Of a stretch of DNA of 64,000 bases, positions 25,929 through 34,291 are shown piece by piece (within the stretch, counting starts at the first letter, position 1; the number at the start of each line of letters is the position of its first letter). Made by a program: the position numbers and the translations under genes. This DNA comes from Schaalia sp. Marseille-Q2122. Its GTDB lineage: Bacteria > Actinomycetota > Actinomycetes > Actinomycetales > Actinomycetaceae. A model generated the notes under the pieces. The model did not search any database and was not told the DNA's origin. It saw only the letters and a program-made list of their open reading frames with translations. The DNA lies in contig NZ_CAHJXR010000002.1 in assembly GCF_903645355.1 (NCBI RefSeq), positions 248,001 to 312,000 on the forward strand, given 5' to 3'.

Positions 25929-27039
25929 GTGGTGTCTGCCTGAGGCTGATTCTCCGCGTCTGACGCAGGTCTTGGGGGCGTGCATCGCTGCCCTCGATCC
26001 TTCGCTTCCCGGCGCTGACGCGCGGGCCGCCCAGCGTTTGGGCGTACCTGCAGCCGGGCAGATGCTTGTGATTTTCGTTGATGGTCTGGGCTACCTGCCC
26101 TTGCAGCGACGGATCGGGCACGCTCCTGTGCTGCGCGCACACCGGGAGGAGACTGTGTGCGCTCACACTGTCATTCCCTCCACCACAGCGGCGGGTATCA
26201 CGGCCTTTGGGACGGGGTGTATGCCGGGCCAGACCCGGATGGTGGGCTATTCCGTTGCCCACGGTGAGGGCGTCATGAATCTCCTGGCTTTTGAGGAGGA
26301 CGTTGACCCCGAGCAGTGGCAGCCCTGCGAGACTCATTTTGAGAGGCTAGCCCGCGCGGGGGTGGAGGCTGCGGTGATTTCTCCGCCGCAGTTTGCCTAC
26401 TCTGGCCTCACTCGTGCTGCCCTGCGAGGTTCTCGACATCTTGGTGCGGTTTCTTTGGATGCGCGTATCGACGCGGCGATCCGCGAACTACGGGCGGGTA
26501 CGCCTCTGGTGTATCTCTACTGGTCTGAGATTGATCACACCGGCCATGTGCATGGTGTGGAGTCGCCTGAGTGGACGGCTGCGCTTGAAGAATTCGACGC
26601 GGGGTTGCGTAGCCTCTTGGCGCGTCTCCCACGCGGCGTCATGGCGACACTCACAGCCGATCACGGCATGATTGATGTCTCCCCCTCAACCCTTTTTGAT
26701 TGTGCGTCCCATCCGGCGTTGTCTGAAGGCGTGCGGATTATTGCCGGTGAGACTCGGTCCATTCACGTCCACGCTCAGCCTGGGTGTGGCGAAGAAGTGC
26801 GGCAACGCTGGGCGGACTACCTTGGCGAGAGGGCGTGGGTGATGAGCCCTCAGGAGGCCCGGCAGTTCCTTGGTGAGGGACCGGGCTGTGATCTCGTGGG
26901 GGATGCGGTGGTGTTTATGGCTGAACGCTATGGCGTTGTTGATTCTCGCATTCAAACGCCGGGCGCAATTGGGCTCGTCGGCGTCCACGGGTCACTGACG
27001 GAGGATGAGATGCTCATCCCTGTCATGCGTCTGAACTAG
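25921..27039 (+). CDS. Alkaline-phosphatase-superfamily phosphodiesterase / nucleotide pyrophosphatase
   Basis: 372 residues, type I phosphodiesterase/nucleotide pyrophosphatase family. The metal and nucleophile set is visible: VIFVDGLGYLPL (metal Asp near 44), PSTTAAGITAFGTG (nucleophile Thr near 86), EIDHTGHVHG (metal Asp/His near 204-211), and TADHGMIDV (Asp-His near 245). No signal peptide is seen, so it is probably cytosolic. Substrate unknown. Translation is coupled to DUF5998. It converges on sepH with only 13 bases between stop codons; a tiny CCCC-tact-GGGG hairpin and TTTT lie there. Confidence 0.85.
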   Translation: MAKWCLPEADSPRLTQVLGACIAALDPSLPGADARAAQRLGVPAAGQMLVIFVDGLGYLPLQRRIGHAPVLRAHREETVCAHTVIPSTTAAGITAFGTGCMPGQTRMVGYSVAHGEGVMNLLAFEEDVDPEQWQPCETHFERLARAGVEAAVISPPQFAYSGLTRAALRGSRHLGAVSLDARIDAAIRELRAGTPLVYLYWSEIDHTGHVHGVESPEWTAALEEFDAGLRSLLARLPRGVMATLTADHGMIDVSPSTLFDCASHPALSEGVRIIAGETRSIHVHAQPGCGEEVRQRWADYLGERAWVMSPQEARQFLGEGPGCDLVGDAVVFMAERYGVVDSRIQTPGAIGLVGVHGSLTEDEMLIPVMRLN

Positions 27040-27052
27040 GACGCTGTTCCCC

Positions 27053-28216
27053 CTACTGGGGTTTTGATCCGAAGACGATCTCGTCCCAGCTGGGTACGGA
27101 GCGACGCTTACGACGTTTCTTCCCGGTGGGTTGTTGTGCTTCAACCCCTTCCATGCCGGGCAGCAGGGAGTCTTGAACGTCTGCTTGGGCGCGTGTGTCA
27201 GCACCGTGAGCCGTCGCGGCGTCGGACGAGGCGGATGCGGTGGCGGGCTCGGAGGCGGCTTCAGTAGGCGCACCTGGAGCCGCGTCTGTGGGCTCAGCGG
27301 AGGGTGAAGATACTGCCTCTTGCCCGGAGCTGCTCCTGGGCGAGAGGGGGTTCTTAGCGGGCGCCTCTGGCGAGTCAAGAGCTGGTATTGATGTCTTGGT
27401 GCGTGATTGGGCGATGGAGTAGATGCGTGCAGAAATCGACGGCGGCGGGGCGGGCTGAGGCGGGGCCTCTTCACCGAAGAGTGCCGCGAACTCATCGGCA
27501 GTGTCCTCCGTATCGATCTCCACCTCAACGCGCCGACCTCGCGCTGCGTTGAGCTGATCGATGAGGGCATCGCGCGCCTGCAGCTCTTCTTCAGACTCGG
27601 TGGCAACCTCGCCGGTTGGGGTAGCGGGGGTGAAGATCGCCTGCGTGGGGGCGGCGGTGACGGTCTCCGTCAACCAGCGCGCCTCCTGGTCAATGGCTTC
27701 GAGGTGAGCGCTGGCCGTATCAACGTGCCAGGAAGCGGAGTGCTCGTTGGCGCCCTGCACGAAGGTCACGACGATCTCCCACGGGCCGTCAACATCGCGG
27801 CGGGCGGACCATGTGAGGGATCGGGGGGAGACTCCTCGTGCTGCCAGACGATCAACGACGAGTTCACCCATGATGGGGCCATCGGCGGTGCCGCCTATCC
27901 GGAAGTTCAGCGCACGGTTAAGGGCGTAATTCTTCTCGGCCTCAACGGGGGCTTCGAAACGCTGGATGTAGAGAACATCCATGCCGTGCTCGGCTGCGAT
28001 CTCCTCAGCGGAAAGGCCTGAGCGCAGAAGCGCCTGGATCTCGCGCGGGCGCAAGCTGCGCTGGGTCGAGGTGATGGCTTCAATCTTGGGGCGGTCTCTG
28101 CGGACGCTGGCGCGCAGCTCGTCGGTGATGGGTACGCAGTAGCGTTCACCGTGAGCGTCACTGAAGACTAAGGTCTCGCTATCTGCGCCAATACCTAAAA
28201 GCTCGAGTTCAATCAT
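27053..28216 (-). CDS. sepH: Cell division protein SepH
   Basis: 387 residues. The N-terminal domain (DUF3071) starts MIELELLGIGADSETLVF and holds a helix-turn-helix-like segment LRPREIQALLRSGLSAEEIA near 60-79. The region WSARRDVDGPWEIVVTFVQ completes the conserved part. A disordered Ala/Pro/Ser/Glu-rich region (about 230-370) leads to a basic conserved C-terminus KKRRKRRSVPSWDEIVFG. SepH in Streptomyces stimulates FtsZ assembly at division sites and works in the cytosol. ATG 28216 is chosen because GGAGGG lies six bases upstream; an ATG 18 bases earlier would have no such site. Confidence 0.93.
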   Translation of the reverse strand: MIELELLGIGADSETLVFSDAHGERYCVPITDELRASVRRDRPKIEAITSTQRSLRPREIQALLRSGLSAEEIAAEHGMDVLYIQRFEAPVEAEKNYALNRALNFRIGGTADGPIMGELVVDRLAARGVSPRSLTWSARRDVDGPWEIVVTFVQGANEHSASWHVDTASAHLEAIDQEARWLTETVTAAPTQAIFTPATPTGEVATESEEELQARDALIDQLNAARGRRVEVEIDTEDTADEFAALFGEEAPPQPAPPPSISARIYSIAQSRTKTSIPALDSPEAPAKNPLSPRSSSGQEAVSSPSAEPTDAAPGAPTEAASEPATASASSDAATAHGADTRAQADVQDSLLPGMEGVEAQQPTGKKRRKRRSVPSWDEIVFGSKPQ

Positions 28217-28313
28217 GCGCTCGCCCTCCATCACTCAACACAATGATCGTGACAGATTCCCACCCGTCCTGCTCGACTTTAGACCGCGTGTCCCAAAACG
28301 CGCACGACATGAC

Positions 28314-28343
28314 ATGACGATGGGGCCTCGCAAGTGCTATCCT
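28314..28343 (+). promoter_or_regulatory. Probable promoter of the DUF4193 operon
   Basis: ATGACG (28314-28319), 18 bases, then TATCCT (28338-28343) preceded by TGC, an extended -10 form. It would give a leader of about 70 bases. Confidence 0.45.
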
Positions 28344-28384
28344 CCCACCGCAAGCGCCTCTCATTGTGAGGAGCGCCCAACGCC

Positions 28385-28400
28385 CGAGCGCTAGCGCTCG
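28385..28400. repeat. Perfect 16-base palindrome in the DUF4193 leader
   Basis: CGAGCGCTAGCGCTCG lies 20 bases before the start codon and just ahead of the AAGGAGG ribosome site. It could be an operator or an RNA hairpin limiting translation. Confidence 0.55.
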
Positions 28401-28419
28401 ACAGCAAGGAGGAAAGACC

Positions 28420-28722
28420 GTGGCAACTGACTACGATGCCCCGCGCAAGAACGATGACGATGTTGCAGAGGACTCAATCGAGGAACTCAAGGCGCGCCGC
28501 AACGATGTTGGTTCCTCAAACGTCGATGAGGACGAAAATGAGGCCGCTGAGAGCTATGAACTTCCCGGCGCTGACCTTTCTAAGGAAGAACTCACCGTTC
28601 ACGTGGTGCCCCGCCAGGAAGATGAGTTCACCTGTTCGGAATGCTTCTTGGTCCATCACGCATCCCAGCTTGACCACATGAGTGCAGCAGGCCTGCCAGT
28701 GTGCACCGAGTGCGCTGGCTGA
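28420..28722 (+). CDS. DUF4193-family small acidic zinc-ribbon-like protein
   Basis: 100 residues. The N-terminus ATDYDAPRKNDDD and SIEELKARRNDV, the middle ELPGADLSKEEL, and the C-terminal CSECFLVHH...CTEC cluster match the actinobacterial DUF4193 family, including Rv2699c. Two CxxC pairs (near 71-74 and 95-98) suggest one zinc site. The rest is very acidic. GTG 28420 has AAGGAGG seven bases upstream. It is followed after seven bases by DUF3710, as in other actinobacteria. Function unknown. Confidence 0.92.
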   Translation: MATDYDAPRKNDDDVAEDSIEELKARRNDVGSSNVDEDENEAAESYELPGADLSKEELTVHVVPRQEDEFTCSECFLVHHASQLDHMSAAGLPVCTECAG

Positions 28723-28729
28723 TTCACTG

Positions 28730-29383
28730 ATGTTTGGCCGGAAAAAGCGCGCGTCCGCGCCGGTAGAAACCCGCAGTGAGGAAGTGACGGTCACTCTGCC
28801 GACCCTCGCCGACGAGCACCCTATCTGGGATGAGCCTGGGCCGCGTTCCGCTGAGGAAGTGGACTCGTCGCTGGGCTACCTTGACCATGGGGCACTGAGG
28901 ATCCCTGCCGTGCACGGTATGCGTGTTGAGCCTTTGGGACCGCTGAACCAGGGCGTTGCCGCAGGTATTCGACTCGTGATCGGTACTTCCTTGGTGGAAA
29001 TCGAAGCCTATGCGGCCCCTAAATCCGGCGGAGTGTGGGACAGCATGCGCCAGAGCCTGCGTGAGCTCGCCCTCCAACACGGTGCCCAGGTCGAGGAGAA
29101 GGCCACGCGCTACGGTGTTGAACACCTCGTGACCATCCCGGTGACCATGCCCGACGGTGGTCAGGGGCAGACCTATGTGCGTGAAATCGGACATGAGGGC
29201 CCTCGGTGGGTGTCTCGCATCAAGATGCTGGGACAGGCGGCCGTTGACCCCCAGGCAGGGGCGGAGTTCGAAAGACTCATTGACCGCATTGTCGTTGTTC
29301 GCGGGGGCGAACCCCGCGCACGCCTTGAGATCCTGCCGGTTTCCTTCGCGCAACAAGCACCGCAGGTTCCCGATGCCTCATAG
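28730..29383 (+). CDS. DUF3710-family protein
   Basis: 217 residues. The N-terminal FGRKKR start, GPLNQGVAAGIRLVIG, EIEAYAAPKSGGVWD and YVREIGHEGPRWVSRIKMLGQA blocks match DUF3710 (Rv2696c family). No membrane segment. ATG 28730 stands seven bases after the DUF4193 stop without its own ribosome site, so it probably depends on reinitiation. The 3' end overlaps the OB-fold gene by 11 bases. It is part of the conserved DUF4193-DUF3710-OB-DUF3159-trkA neighbourhood; its role is not established. Confidence 0.88.
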   Translation: MFGRKKRASAPVETRSEEVTVTLPTLADEHPIWDEPGPRSAEEVDSSLGYLDHGALRIPAVHGMRVEPLGPLNQGVAAGIRLVIGTSLVEIEAYAAPKSGGVWDSMRQSLRELALQHGAQVEEKATRYGVEHLVTIPVTMPDGGQGQTYVREIGHEGPRWVSRIKMLGQAAVDPQAGAEFERLIDRIVVVRGGEPRARLEILPVSFAQQAPQVPDAS

Positions 29384-29768
29384 GCACCCTTGGTTCCAGG
29401 CCGTCGCGAGGCTCTTTTCCTTCGGGGCCGCGCGGACCGATCTGCGGACGCGACTGGAAGCCGAGGATGAGGCTGCTCTGCGTGGCGCACGGGGGACGAC
29501 CCCCATTGCCGAGGTCGCTGCCCGTGAAAAAGTGTGTCTGTCGGGTGTTGTACAGTCGATGACCTATTCGGCGATCGGTCGGCCCGCTCAGCTCAATGCC
29601 ATCCTTTACGACGGCACCGGTACGGTGGAGTTGCGTTGGCTGGGGCGCCGAGATATCCCCGGGATTCGAGTAGGTTTACACCTTGAGGTTGAAGGAACGG
29701 CCACCCCCCAAGGGGACCACATGGTGATCATGAATCCCCTCTACCGCATTCTTCCCCACGTCCAGTAA
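29373..29768 (+). CDS. OB-fold nucleic-acid-binding domain protein
   Basis: 131 residues with an OB-fold pattern: EKVCLSGVVQSMTY, AQLNAILYDGTGTVELRWLGRRDIPGI, LHLEVEGTATPQGDHMVIMNPLYRIL. It is equivalent to the Rv2694c position in M. tuberculosis gene order. It probably binds single-stranded nucleic acid or a protein partner. The start ATG 29373 lies inside the end of the DUF3710 gene, so translation is coupled. No catalytic domain is attached. Confidence 0.85.
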   Translation: MPHRHPWFQAVARLFSFGAARTDLRTRLEAEDEAALRGARGTTPIAEVAAREKVCLSGVVQSMTYSAIGRPAQLNAILYDGTGTVELRWLGRRDIPGIRVGLHLEVEGTATPQGDHMVIMNPLYRILPHVQ

Positions 29769-29868
29769 TTCCGGCCCTGTACTACCGGGCCGCCACCTGC
29801 TTGTCCTGCAAGTCCGGTGGTCTAATTGTTGTTCATCCCGCCCGAATCCCTCTCGAAATTGGAGCACC

Positions 29869-30588
29869 ATGTCCGAACCAACATCCTTTGGCGGTGCCTT
29901 TAACCAGTTGCGCTCTGAGGATTTCTCGTGGAAGAGCGCAGTGGGGGGATGGCGCGGCATCGTTGAATCGGCGCTGCCGGTTCTCGTGTTCGTCGCGGTC
30001 TTCACTGCGAGTTCGAATCTGTGGCTGACGGCAGCTGCCGCAAGCGCTGTCGCCCTCGTCTTTTGCATTGTTCGCGTGCTCGCCCGTCAGCCCATCACCC
30101 AGGCGCTTTCAGGCTTTATCGGGGTTGCGATTGGCGTGGCTTGGGCGCTGGCAACAGGCCGAGAGGAAAACTACTTCGTCGGGGGCCTCATTAATGCGGC
30201 CTTCTTCTTCACGATCATCCTCGTCTCGCTCATCGCGAGGAAGCCTGTGATCGCCCTGGGGTGCGCGGTGGCGTGGAAGCTTCCCTCCGGGTGGATGACC
30301 GACCCTGCGCATGCGCCCCTGTACCGTCGCAGCGTGCAGCTAACCTGGGCGTGGGCATTGTTATTCCTCATCCGTTTCGCGGTCCAACTGCCCCTGTGGT
30401 GGTTTGCCATGCTCGAGGCTCTTGCCGTCGCCAAGCTCATCTTGGGCATTCCCCTCTTTGCGCCACTGGTGTGGCTGACGTGGATGGGATTGCGCCCCTT
30501 TGCCAGCCGGTATGGCAAGGAGCAGCCTTCCGTCAAAGGGTCTGCTGAGGGGGCTGCGCCTGAGCCAGCGCACACAGAGGCAGACTAA
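29869..30588 (+). CDS. DUF3159-family membrane protein
   Basis: 239 residues, predominantly hydrophobic from about 25 to 215, with roughly six transmembrane helices (for example LPVLVFVAVFTASSNLWLT, AFFFTIILVSLIA, LTWAWALLFLIRFAV). The N-terminal DFSWKSAVGGWRGIVES is the DUF3159 signature. The C-terminus is short, charged and cytosolic. GGAG stands seven bases before ATG 29869. It ends the plus-strand cluster and converges on the trkA genes. Transport or structural role unknown. Confidence 0.88.
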   Translation: MSEPTSFGGAFNQLRSEDFSWKSAVGGWRGIVESALPVLVFVAVFTASSNLWLTAAAASAVALVFCIVRVLARQPITQALSGFIGVAIGVAWALATGREENYFVGGLINAAFFFTIILVSLIARKPVIALGCAVAWKLPSGWMTDPAHAPLYRRSVQLTWAWALLFLIRFAVQLPLWWFAMLEALAVAKLILGIPLFAPLVWLTWMGLRPFASRYGKEQPSVKGSAEGAAPEPAHTEAD

Positions 30589-30720
30589 ACGCCGGGGGAG
30601 TTCTCTCAGACTGGCCTTCCCTGGCATGTCTGACCGTATCCTCCCAGGCGTTCCTGCAGCTTAGTCGCACAGGTACGCCTGATTCTTTCGCTCCTGGGTG
30701 TGTTGGGGCGGCCTCCATTG

Positions 30721-30748
30721 AACGGCCTCACACTACAGGTGGGCCGTT
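30721..30748. terminator. Bidirectional terminator between DUF3159 and trkA
   Basis: AACGGCCTCAC pairs with GTGGGCCGTT across a short loop, six bases before the minus-strand stop codon and between convergent genes. Confidence 0.5.
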
Positions 30749-30753
30749 ACGCC

Positions 30754-31452
30754 TTACTCCTCGATGAGGGATTCAACGAGCTCGGCGGGTGCCTCAATCT
30801 CAGCGGCGAGCGTCGCCATGACCCCTGCGTGCTTATCGGGCACCAGCAGCAAGAGCTCATCACCGGCACTGAACACGTTATCGTCATCGGGACGAATTGG
30901 ACGACCATCGCGAAGCAATGCAGTGAGCACCGTTTGAGCAGGAAGATCCACATCGGCTACGCGCTTACCCACTATGGGGGAGCGGTGGGGTAAGACGATG
31001 GCGTACATGGAAACGTCAGCGGTATTGAAAGAGAAGAGCTTGACTGGCTGGCCGATGCTAATCGCCTCTTCTACGAGGGCGGTCATAATACGCGGCGTTG
31101 ACACCGCAACATCGACACCCCAGGAGGCATCAAAAAGCCACTCATTCTTGGGATTATTGAGGCGTGCCACCACACGGGGGACACCAAACTCTGTCTTCGC
31201 CAGCAAAGAGATGACGAGATTGGCCTTGTCATCACCTGTCGCTGCGACGAGGACGTCGGCCTCGCGAACCCCCGCGTCGGCAAGGGAATCAGGAGAACAC
31301 GCGTCAGCGAGCACCCAGTCGGCGTCGACAACAGCCGACACCTGCAGTTTTTCAGGGTGGTTATCGATCAAGGTGACGTTGTGGTCGTGAGAAAGCAACT
31401 CTTTGGCAACGAAGCGTCCGACGGAGCCAGCTCCGGCAATAACAATGCGCAT
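30754..31452 (-). CDS. TrkA-family potassium uptake regulator, second of pair
   Basis: 232 residues. An N-terminal RCK/NAD-binding domain has MRIVIAGAGSVGRFVA with a GxGxxG loop, LIDNHPEKL ending in the ribose-binding Asp, and VLVAATGDDKANLV. The C-terminal RCK-C domain carries VLTALLRDGRPIRPDDDNV. It gates a potassium channel by nucleotide binding. It lies five bases after the other TrkA gene, so it is cotranscribed; the pair corresponds to ceoB/ceoC of M. tuberculosis. No Trk/Ktr channel gene is in the window. ATG 31452 has GAGGA about 10 bases upstream. Confidence 0.9.
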   Translation of the reverse strand: MRIVIAGAGSVGRFVAKELLSHDHNVTLIDNHPEKLQVSAVVDADWVLADACSPDSLADAGVREADVLVAATGDDKANLVISLLAKTEFGVPRVVARLNNPKNEWLFDASWGVDVAVSTPRIMTALVEEAISIGQPVKLFSFNTADVSMYAIVLPHRSPIVGKRVADVDLPAQTVLTALLRDGRPIRPDDDNVFSAGDELLLLVPDKHAGVMATLAAEIEAPAELVESLIEE

Positions 31453-31457
31453 GGGGA

Positions 31458-32123
31458 TCAATCCTCGAGCTCAGGCGGGGAAGTCAGGAGATTACGCAGG
31501 CGCGTCGAATCCACACCTGATTCAGCGAAGAAGAGTTCGTCATCTTCTTGGATGACCAGGTCAGGGGTAGCGACCTGGAGCGCTCCCAGACGCGAGACGA
31601 AAGCGATACGGCTCCCGGCAAGGGCCTCGACGGTCGTGAATGCCAGCCCATACCAGGAGGGGACGGGCATGACGGCCACAAGCGACACATTGCCAGCGGG
31701 GTGGCTCCACGCCACATGCGCATTGCGGGGCATCATCCAGCGCAGGACCGCTTCGGAGGTACGGCGAACGGTTGCGACCGTGGGGATGCCTAGACGCTCG
31801 TAGACAAAGGCGCGGGTCGGGTCGTAGATACGGGCAACGACTCGTTCAACACCGAAGGTTTCACGAGCCACGCGGGCGGCAATGATATTGGAGTTGTCGC
31901 CGTTGGAGACGGCCGCGAAGGCGTAGGCCTCTTTAATACCCGCCTTGCGGAGGATATCGCGGTCCATTCCCTGGCCGGTGACTTTCCGCCCCGAAAAATC
32001 GCTGGGGAGGCGGCGGAAGGCCTTCGGGTCGGCGTCAATGACGGCGACGGAGTGACCATCAGAATCTAATTGGGTGGCCAAGAGGGCGCCAACGCGCCCG
32101 CACCCCATCACAATGAAATGCAC
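31458..32123 (-). CDS. TrkA-family potassium uptake regulator, first of pair
   Basis: About 221 residues. HFIVMGCGRVGALLA has the GxGxxG loop, followed by VAVIDADPKAF, VSNGDNSNIIAARVARE and ARIYDPTRA. The C-terminal RCK-C half ends in DDELFFAESG. GTG 32123 is preferred for two reasons: homologues start at HFVIMGCGRVG, and TAGCGT lies exactly seven bases upstream, the leaderless pattern. An ATG seven codons earlier would overlap that -10 box. Its partner gene follows immediately. It is divergent from the APC permease gene. Confidence 0.9.
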   Translation of the reverse strand: MHFIVMGCGRVGALLATQLDSDGHSVAVIDADPKAFRRLPSDFSGRKVTGQGMDRDILRKAGIKEAYAFAAVSNGDNSNIIAARVARETFGVERVVARIYDPTRAFVYERLGIPTVATVRRTSEAVLRWMMPRNAHVAWSHPAGNVSLVAVMPVPSWYGLAFTTVEALAGSRIAFVSRLGALQVATPDLVIQEDDELFFAESGVDSTRLRNLLTSPPELED

Positions 32124-32130
32124 AGTCACA

Positions 32131-32136
32131 ACGCTA
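32131..32136 (-). promoter_or_regulatory. -10 box TAGCGT for leaderless trkA operon
   Basis: Minus strand TAGCGT, seven bases, GTG 32123. Confidence 0.5.
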
Positions 32137-32234
32137 CTCCCCATTTCGGCGCTTGTGTACTTGGACCGATGCAGTTCCAGGGGATCTATGCGGGGCGTTT
32201 GTGCATCCGGGTTTTACTTCCCTGACGAAAGGAC

Positions 32235-32240
32235 TACGCT
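32235..32240 (+). promoter_or_regulatory. -10 box TACGCT for the permease operon
   Basis: TACGCT, eight bases, GTG 32249; no Shine-Dalgarno. Confidence 0.45.
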
Positions 32241-32248
32241 GGACGCTC

Positions 32249-34291
32249 GTGCGTGACAGTTATGACCGCGTCAAAAGAGTCCTGATCGGACGGCCTATTC
32301 GTTCTGAGGCACTCGGACACCAGCTTCTTCCCAAGAAACTGGCGTTACCGGTTTTTGCGTCCGACGCGCTGTCGTCGGTGGCCTACGCCCCCGATGAGGT
32401 GCTGCTCACCCTTGCTTTGGCTGGCGGCCTTGCTGGCTACCACTCCCTGTGGGTGGGGGTGGCAGTGGTGGCAGTGCTGGCAGTGGTTGTCTTGTCCTAC
32501 CGTCAAACGGTGCACGCCTATCCCTCGGGCGGCGGCGACTACGAGGTGGTCACCACCAACCTTGGTCACAACTGGGGGCTGGTGGTCGCTTCGGCACTCC
32601 TGGTTGACTACATCCTCACTGTCGCCGTGTCGATCTCTGCTGGTTCGCGCTATATCACCGCCGCGCTCCCGACTTTCGCCGGCCATGAGGTGACGATCGC
32701 CGTTGGCCTCATCGTCATTCTTACGCTGCTGAATCTGCGGGGGATGCGCGAAGCAGGTGCGGCTTTCGCTATCCCCACTTACATCTACATGCTGGCTATC
32801 GGGGTGCTCATTGTGGCCGGCTTCTATCAGCTCTTCACGGGAAGCCTTGCCCTCGCTGACTCGGCGCACTACGAGGTTGTTGCCGATCCCACGCATGTGG
32901 ATGGAATCGTTGGTTTAGGCGGGGCATTCCTCATGATGCGCGCCTTCTCATCGGGGTGTGCGGCCTTGACCGGAGTGGAAGCCATCTCCAATGGCGTTCC
33001 TTCTTTTGCTCCGCCGAAGTCGAAGAATGCGGCAACTACTTTGGCGTTACTCGGTGGTATTGCTGCGGTCATGATGATGTCAATCCTCATCCTGTCCAAG
33101 GCCACTGGCCTGGTCCTTGTCGAGGACCCGCAGGCGCAACTCCTGGTGGATGGTGTGCCGGTCGGTGAAGAGGTCGTCCTCGCTCCGGCGATTGGTCAGC
33201 TGGCGGCGACGATTTTTGGTGACGGCAGCATCCTCTTCCTGGTCATCACTGTGGTCACGGGAGCGATCCTCGTCCTGGCAGCGAACACCGCCTTCAATGG
33301 CTTCCCCACGCTGGCCTCGGTGCTGTCACGCGATTCCTTCCTTCCCCGCCAGCTCCATAAGCGAGGCGACCGCCTGGCGTTCTCGAATGGCATCATCGTC
33401 CTTGCGTGCAGCGCGGTTGCGTTAATCATTGCCTTCGATGCTGAGGTGACGCGCCTCATCCAGCTCTACGTTGTTGGCGTGTTCATCTCCTTTACCCTGT
33501 CCCAGCTGGGCATGATCCGGCATTGGAACCGCCAGCTGCGCACCCGCCAGACGGGCACGGAACGGGGTATGGTCCTGCGTTCTCGTGCGGTGAATATTAT
33601 CGGCTTCATGATGACCGGCTCTGTCTTGATGGTTGTCTTGGTGACAAAGTTTGGCCAGGGGGCGTGGATTACGCTGGTGATGATGGTTAGTGTCTTCATT
33701 GTTCAGCGCCTGATTCGCAGCCACTATGATCAGGTGCGGGCCGATCTGAGGGTGGAGGATTGGAATATGCAACGCGCGCTCCCCACCCGTGTTCACGCCA
33801 TTGTGTTGGTGTCGAACTTCGCCCGACCCACGATGCGTGCGGTGTCGACTGCCCGCGCGTCGGCGCCCTCGTCCTTGGAACTGGTGTCGGTGGTTGCCGA
33901 CGAAACTGAAGAAGAGCTGGTGCGCCGGGAATGGGAAGAATCTGGCCTGCCCACCCCGCTGACGCTGTTGTACTCTCCGTACCGCGATATTACGCACGTG
34001 GTGGAAACTCATGTGCGCGCCTTGCGGCGGCGCCGCCCCAACGAACTGGTTATCGTGTATCTGCCAGCTTTCCTCGTGCGCCGCTGGTGGCAGAATATCT
34101 TGCACAATCAGACTGCTGTACGCTTGCGCCGTGCTTTGCTGCATATCCCCGGCGTTGTTATCACCACCGTCCCGTGGAAGTTAGGCGAGGACGATCAGGT
34201 GGAAGGCCGGCAGTTGGTGAATGATCCTTTCCCCAGTAATGAACGCTCAGAAGCGACGACGCGAGTTGTCGAGAAAGAAGATCCCCGATGA
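32249..34291 (+). CDS. APC-superfamily amino acid/polyamine permease
   Basis: About 680 residues. Roughly twelve transmembrane helices occupy residues 40-500 (for example VGVAVVAVLAVVVLSY, VASALLVDYILTVAVSI with the GSRYITAA region, and LFLVITVVTGAILVLAANTA). A cytosolic C-terminal domain of about 170 residues follows (AIVLVSNFARPTMRAVSTARA; VVIYLPAF-like VIVYLPAFLV). The early SDALSSVAYAPDEVL motif is that of the Rv2690c group. GTG 32249 is chosen from the -10 spacing. The gene overlaps the RNA methyltransferase gene by four bases (ATGA), an arrangement also seen for Rv2690c/Rv2689c. Substrate unknown. Confidence 0.88.
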   Translation: MRDSYDRVKRVLIGRPIRSEALGHQLLPKKLALPVFASDALSSVAYAPDEVLLTLALAGGLAGYHSLWVGVAVVAVLAVVVLSYRQTVHAYPSGGGDYEVVTTNLGHNWGLVVASALLVDYILTVAVSISAGSRYITAALPTFAGHEVTIAVGLIVILTLLNLRGMREAGAAFAIPTYIYMLAIGVLIVAGFYQLFTGSLALADSAHYEVVADPTHVDGIVGLGGAFLMMRAFSSGCAALTGVEAISNGVPSFAPPKSKNAATTLALLGGIAAVMMMSILILSKATGLVLVEDPQAQLLVDGVPVGEEVVLAPAIGQLAATIFGDGSILFLVITVVTGAILVLAANTAFNGFPTLASVLSRDSFLPRQLHKRGDRLAFSNGIIVLACSAVALIIAFDAEVTRLIQLYVVGVFISFTLSQLGMIRHWNRQLRTRQTGTERGMVLRSRAVNIIGFMMTGSVLMVVLVTKFGQGAWITLVMMVSVFIVQRLIRSHYDQVRADLRVEDWNMQRALPTRVHAIVLVSNFARPTMRAVSTARASAPSSLELVSVVADETEEELVRREWEESGLPTPLTLLYSPYRDITHVVETHVRALRRRRPNELVIVYLPAFLVRRWWQNILHNQTAVRLRRALLHIPGVVITTVPWKLGEDDQVEGRQLVNDPFPSNERSEATTRVVEKEDPR

